NCBI GenBank assembly: GCA_002383415.1 | Contig: DFYU01000128.1 | Location: 656-5,694 of the forward strand | Reading direction: 5' to 3' | Length of the DNA stretch: 5,039 nucleotides | From: Geobacter sp. UBA4074 | GTDB taxonomy: Bacteria > Desulfobacterota > Desulfuromonadia > Geobacterales > Pseudopelobacteraceae | Shown: one piece after another, positions 4,735 to 5,039 of the stretch | Position numbering within the stretch: position 1 is the first letter of the stretch | Layout of the letters: the number at the start of each line of letters is the position of its first letter | The notes under the pieces: model-generated | What the model was told of the DNA's origin: nothing | The model's database searches: none | What the model saw: the letters and a program-made list of their open reading frames with translations, nothing else | Made by a program: the position numbers and the translations under genes

Positions 4735-5039
4735 TAGCTGATGAAATCCATCACCTTGTCCAGAAACGACTTTTTCATCGGATGGGCGTCTTCGCCGCTG
4801 ATCTTGGCGAACTCCTCCAACAGATCCTTCTGTTTTTTGTTCAGATTGGTGGGAGTTTCCACCTTGACAATCACCAACTGGTCGCCGCGGCCGTAGCCCT
4901 GCAGGGAGGGGATCCCCTTGCCACGCAGGCGGTAGATCTTGCCGGACTGAGTGCCGTCGGGGATCTTCATCGCCACCTTGCCGTCCAGGGTCGGCACCTC
5001 GATCTCGCAGCCCAGGGCTGCCTGGGCAAAGCTGATCGG
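4734..5039 (-). CDS. dnaJ: Chaperone DnaJ, C-terminal 101 residues (gene continues beyond window)
   Basis: DnaJ is the Hsp40 partner that delivers unfolded proteins to DnaK and stimulates its ATPase in the cytoplasm. Only the carboxyl end is in the window; the frame is open to the last base. The visible part starts PISFAQAALGCEIEVPTLDG, the highly conserved entry into C-terminal domain II, and continues with KIPDGTQSGKIYRLRGKGIP and GRGDQLVIVKVETP, both diagnostic of type I DnaJ. The terminal region (NKKQKDLLEEFA) belongs to the dimerisation segment, and a 20-residue tail ends in DFIS. The J domain and zinc-binding repeats lie outside. No frameshift is visible. It is upstream of, and co-oriented with, the membrane protein and diheme cytochrome genes across a 68-base gap. 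Confidence 0.96.
   Translation of the reverse strand, partial: PISFAQAALGCEIEVPTLDGKVAMKIPDGTQSGKIYRLRGKGIPSLQGYGRGDQLVIVKVETPTNLNKKQKDLLEEFAKISGEDAHPMKKSFLDKVMDFIS

Noticed and set aside
1..5039. CRISPR arrays, insertion sequences, defence genes, phage genes
   Set aside because: No spaced direct repeats, transposase frames, terminal inverted repeats with target duplications, or defence-type domains were seen on either strand.

Overview
The window looks like a chromosomal piece of a dissimilatory metal-reducing deltaproteobacterium of the Geobacter / Trichlorobacter / Pelobacter group. The clues are a multiheme c-type cytochrome with nine CXXCH motifs, a second small diheme cytochrome, moderately high GC, and housekeeping genes of proteobacterial type. 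The lineage is an inference from gene content; no search was run.

Layout. Bases 1-31 (minus) are the 5' end of a tRNA gene that runs out of the window before its anticodon. Bases 32-120 hold divergent start signals. Bases 121-1895 (plus) are a tight two-gene housekeeping operon: coaE (dephospho-CoA kinase) overlaps by ATGA with a THUMP-domain RNA methyltransferase related to the N-terminal half of RlmL, and a strong rho-independent terminator follows at 1931-1959. Bases 1960-2048 carry a good sigma70-type promoter with inverted repeats around it. Bases 2049-3932 (plus) encode a 627-residue exported multiheme cytochrome c. A long bidirectional terminator (3951-3991) separates it from genes converging on the minus strand: a membrane-anchored diheme cytochrome (4326 to 4015) and, just upstream of it with a 3-base gap, a three-helix membrane protein (4665 to 4330). 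Upstream of these, also on the minus strand, is the 3' end of dnaJ (5039 to 4734), with symmetrical sequence around its stop codon. No stretch over 300 bases lacks a gene.

How the genes may work together. The first half is ordinary housekeeping: CoA synthesis and rRNA modification. The second half is a candidate electron-transfer cluster: a large soluble periplasmic multiheme cytochrome opposite a two-gene unit for a diheme cytochrome tethered to the inner membrane and a small three-helix membrane protein. Neither the substrate nor a physical complex can be read from the sequence.

The most interesting points are in the large cytochrome: a non-standard CX8CH motif, an apparently broken heme site (CGMWPG), two heme motifs only two residues apart, and a long Tyr-rich heme-free insert. 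I did not recognise this cytochrome as any named enzyme. Nothing else in the window looks like a new system.
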